A DNA stretch of 64,000 nucleotides from an uncultured Granulosicoccus sp. GTDB lineage: Bacteria > Pseudomonadota > Gammaproteobacteria > Granulosicoccales > Granulosicoccaceae. Below, piece by piece: positions 63,128 through 64,000 of this stretch. The DNA is taken from contig CALKLO010000015.1 of assembly GCA_937991945.1 (NCBI GenBank), forward strand, positions 1 to 64,000. The letters are read 5' to 3'. How positions within the stretch are numbered: the first letter of the stretch is position 1; each line of letters begins with the position of its first letter. Both the position numbers and the translations under genes were made by a program. Below the pieces are notes generated by a model. The model made no database searches. It was given only the letters and a program-made list of their open reading frames with translations, and was not told the origin of the DNA.

Positions 63128-63150
63128 AGTAATCTCTCTGTGGGCTGTGC

Positions 63151-64000
63151 TTATGATTGAGTGTTCATGACGAGTCTGTTGTCCAGTAGGTGACCATTGC
63201 GGGACAAAATCGGGTAAACAATTTCAGTGATTTTTGTATTCAATTCTTTGAATGCATATAGCGTTTCAAGATGAATATCACTGCTATCAAAACTATCGCC
63301 TTCACCATTACGAAGACGCTCGAAATGATGCTTGCGGCTACGACGTTGAAAATCGTGAATACCGTTCTCAGCTTCGACGACTGTTCTGGCAAGGGTAGTG
63401 TCGTCAGCGGCTAACGCACCAAAAGCTAGGGTCATATTTTCCATGACTTTTCTATTAAGCTCCGCTAGCTCATTCCAACCGTCATCGGAGAAATGTATGT
63501 GTTGCGCCTGTACTTTCTCTGCAAAAACGCCGAGTTTTGTAGTGATAATGCCTCCAGCCGCAACCAGATCAATGGCTGTGTCGAGTAGCTCCCTGAGTTC
63601 GTAGCGCTCTTGCTTGCTCATGTCTTCATAAGGCAAGTTGGCACTGTATTGGCGAATAGTGGCGAGTGCCGAGTTGAGTGTCTTATTGTTCTGACGGACC
63701 CGAGTATGTTCAGTGCTTGAGGGATGCTGATATAGCGTCAGGGCAGGGCGAGCCATGGTATTGACAAGTTGTGACATCCGCATTATTTCGCGGCGAATAT
63801 TCGCAAGCGCTAGGCCTGGAGTTTGCCCTACGGATGGTACAAGGCACGATTCAAGGTGCCATTGAGCTATGGGGTCTTCGGCAATGGTCGGGTCGGGCAT
63901 AAACACAAGTAACAAGGGTTCAAGCCTACCGATGAAAGGCAGAGTCAATAAAAGCAATGCATTGAAAGCAACGTGGGTTGCAATGAGTGTTTGGCCTGCC
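63151..64000 (-). CDS. Na+/phosphate cotransporter family protein, C-terminal part (cut by window end)
   Basis: The frame stays open through base 64000, so the N terminus is missing; about 282 residues are visible. The visible start is the last membrane region (GQTLIATHVAFNALLLLTLPF, slightly over family length), followed by a long soluble PhoU-like helical domain with IRREIMRMSQLVNTMA and LNTKITEIVYPIL. This is the layout of NptA-type Na/Pi cotransporters with a C-terminal PhoU domain. It is transcribed toward uxaC, and whether they share a transcript is not clear. Confidence 0.85.
   Translation of the reverse strand, partial: AGQTLIATHVAFNALLLLTLPFIGRLEPLLLVFMPDPTIAEDPIAQWHLESCLVPSVGQTPGLALANIRREIMRMSQLVNTMARPALTLYQHPSSTEHTRVRQNNKTLNSALATIRQYSANLPYEDMSKQERYELRELLDTAIDLVAAGGIITTKLGVFAEKVQAQHIHFSDDGWNELAELNRKVMENMTLAFGALAADDTTLARTVVEAENGIHDFQRRSRKHHFERLRNGEGDSFDSSDIHLETLYAFKELNTKITEIVYPILSRNGHLLDNRLVMNTQS

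Overview
The window looks like chromosome of a free-living, probably marine, heterotrophic gammaproteobacterium. The protein repertoire supports this: NfsA and FadH very close to the enterobacterial proteins, a YigZ family protein, OmpR-type two-component systems, imelysins, glycine betaine uptake, a sulfatase and many sugar ABC importers. I do not name a genus. I see no tRNA, rRNA, insertion sequence, integrase, phage gene or CRISPR array. About 54 genes are packed densely on both strands, and both window ends cut through a gene.

Layout. 1-2716: end of an RND/MMPL exporter, a LolA-like periplasmic protein and an outer-membrane barrel in one operon. 2830-11464: a hybrid sensor kinase and OmpR-type regulator, divergent from an AfuABC-like importer followed by a YqaB-like HAD phosphatase; this is probably a locus for sensing, importing and dephosphorylating sugar phosphates, and it is lower in GC than its surroundings. 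11575-19650: nfsA, an aldehyde dehydrogenase, a Cys/Met-metabolism PLP enzyme, a TTC38-like TPR protein, an isopenicillin-N-synthase-like oxygenase, a Gfo/Idh/MocA oxidoreductase and an exported MsrA. 19776-24087: first carbohydrate ABC importer. 24101-29543: an unrecognised multi-spanning membrane protein, an RRM protein, a YigZ protein, a sulfatase, an FMN reductase and a LysR regulator. 29540-35271: imelysin, di-haem DUF1111 protein and imelysin, divergent from an ankyrin protein and a DUF1513 protein, with a candidate Fur box between. 35299-37415: a GST with an extra C-terminal domain and an FMN-dependent alpha-hydroxy-acid dehydrogenase.

37614-43045: a proXWV-like betaine/quaternary-amine importer, a PuuB/DadA-like flavoprotein and a fumarylacetoacetate hydrolase family enzyme. 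43375-50103: second sugar ABC operon with a lactonase and a GntR-like LacI regulator; a perfect GntR-type operator sits just after a good promoter in front of the operon. 50313-53308: CHRD lipoprotein and fadH. 53461-59981: YHYH/fibronectin protein, metallo-beta-lactamase fold protein, a second two-component system and a delta-class carbonic anhydrase. 60318-64000: uxuB and uxaC for hexuronate catabolism, with a Na/Pi cotransporter running off the right edge.

The genes form a scavenger's toolkit: four complete ABC importers, hexuronate and lactone enzymes, a sulfatase and redox or detoxification enzymes. The strongest cross-window pattern is that all four importer operons carry a stable RNA hairpin directly after the binding-protein gene, although the hairpins are unrelated in sequence. 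The most coherent candidate for a little-described system is the two-component/AfuABC/phosphatase islet.
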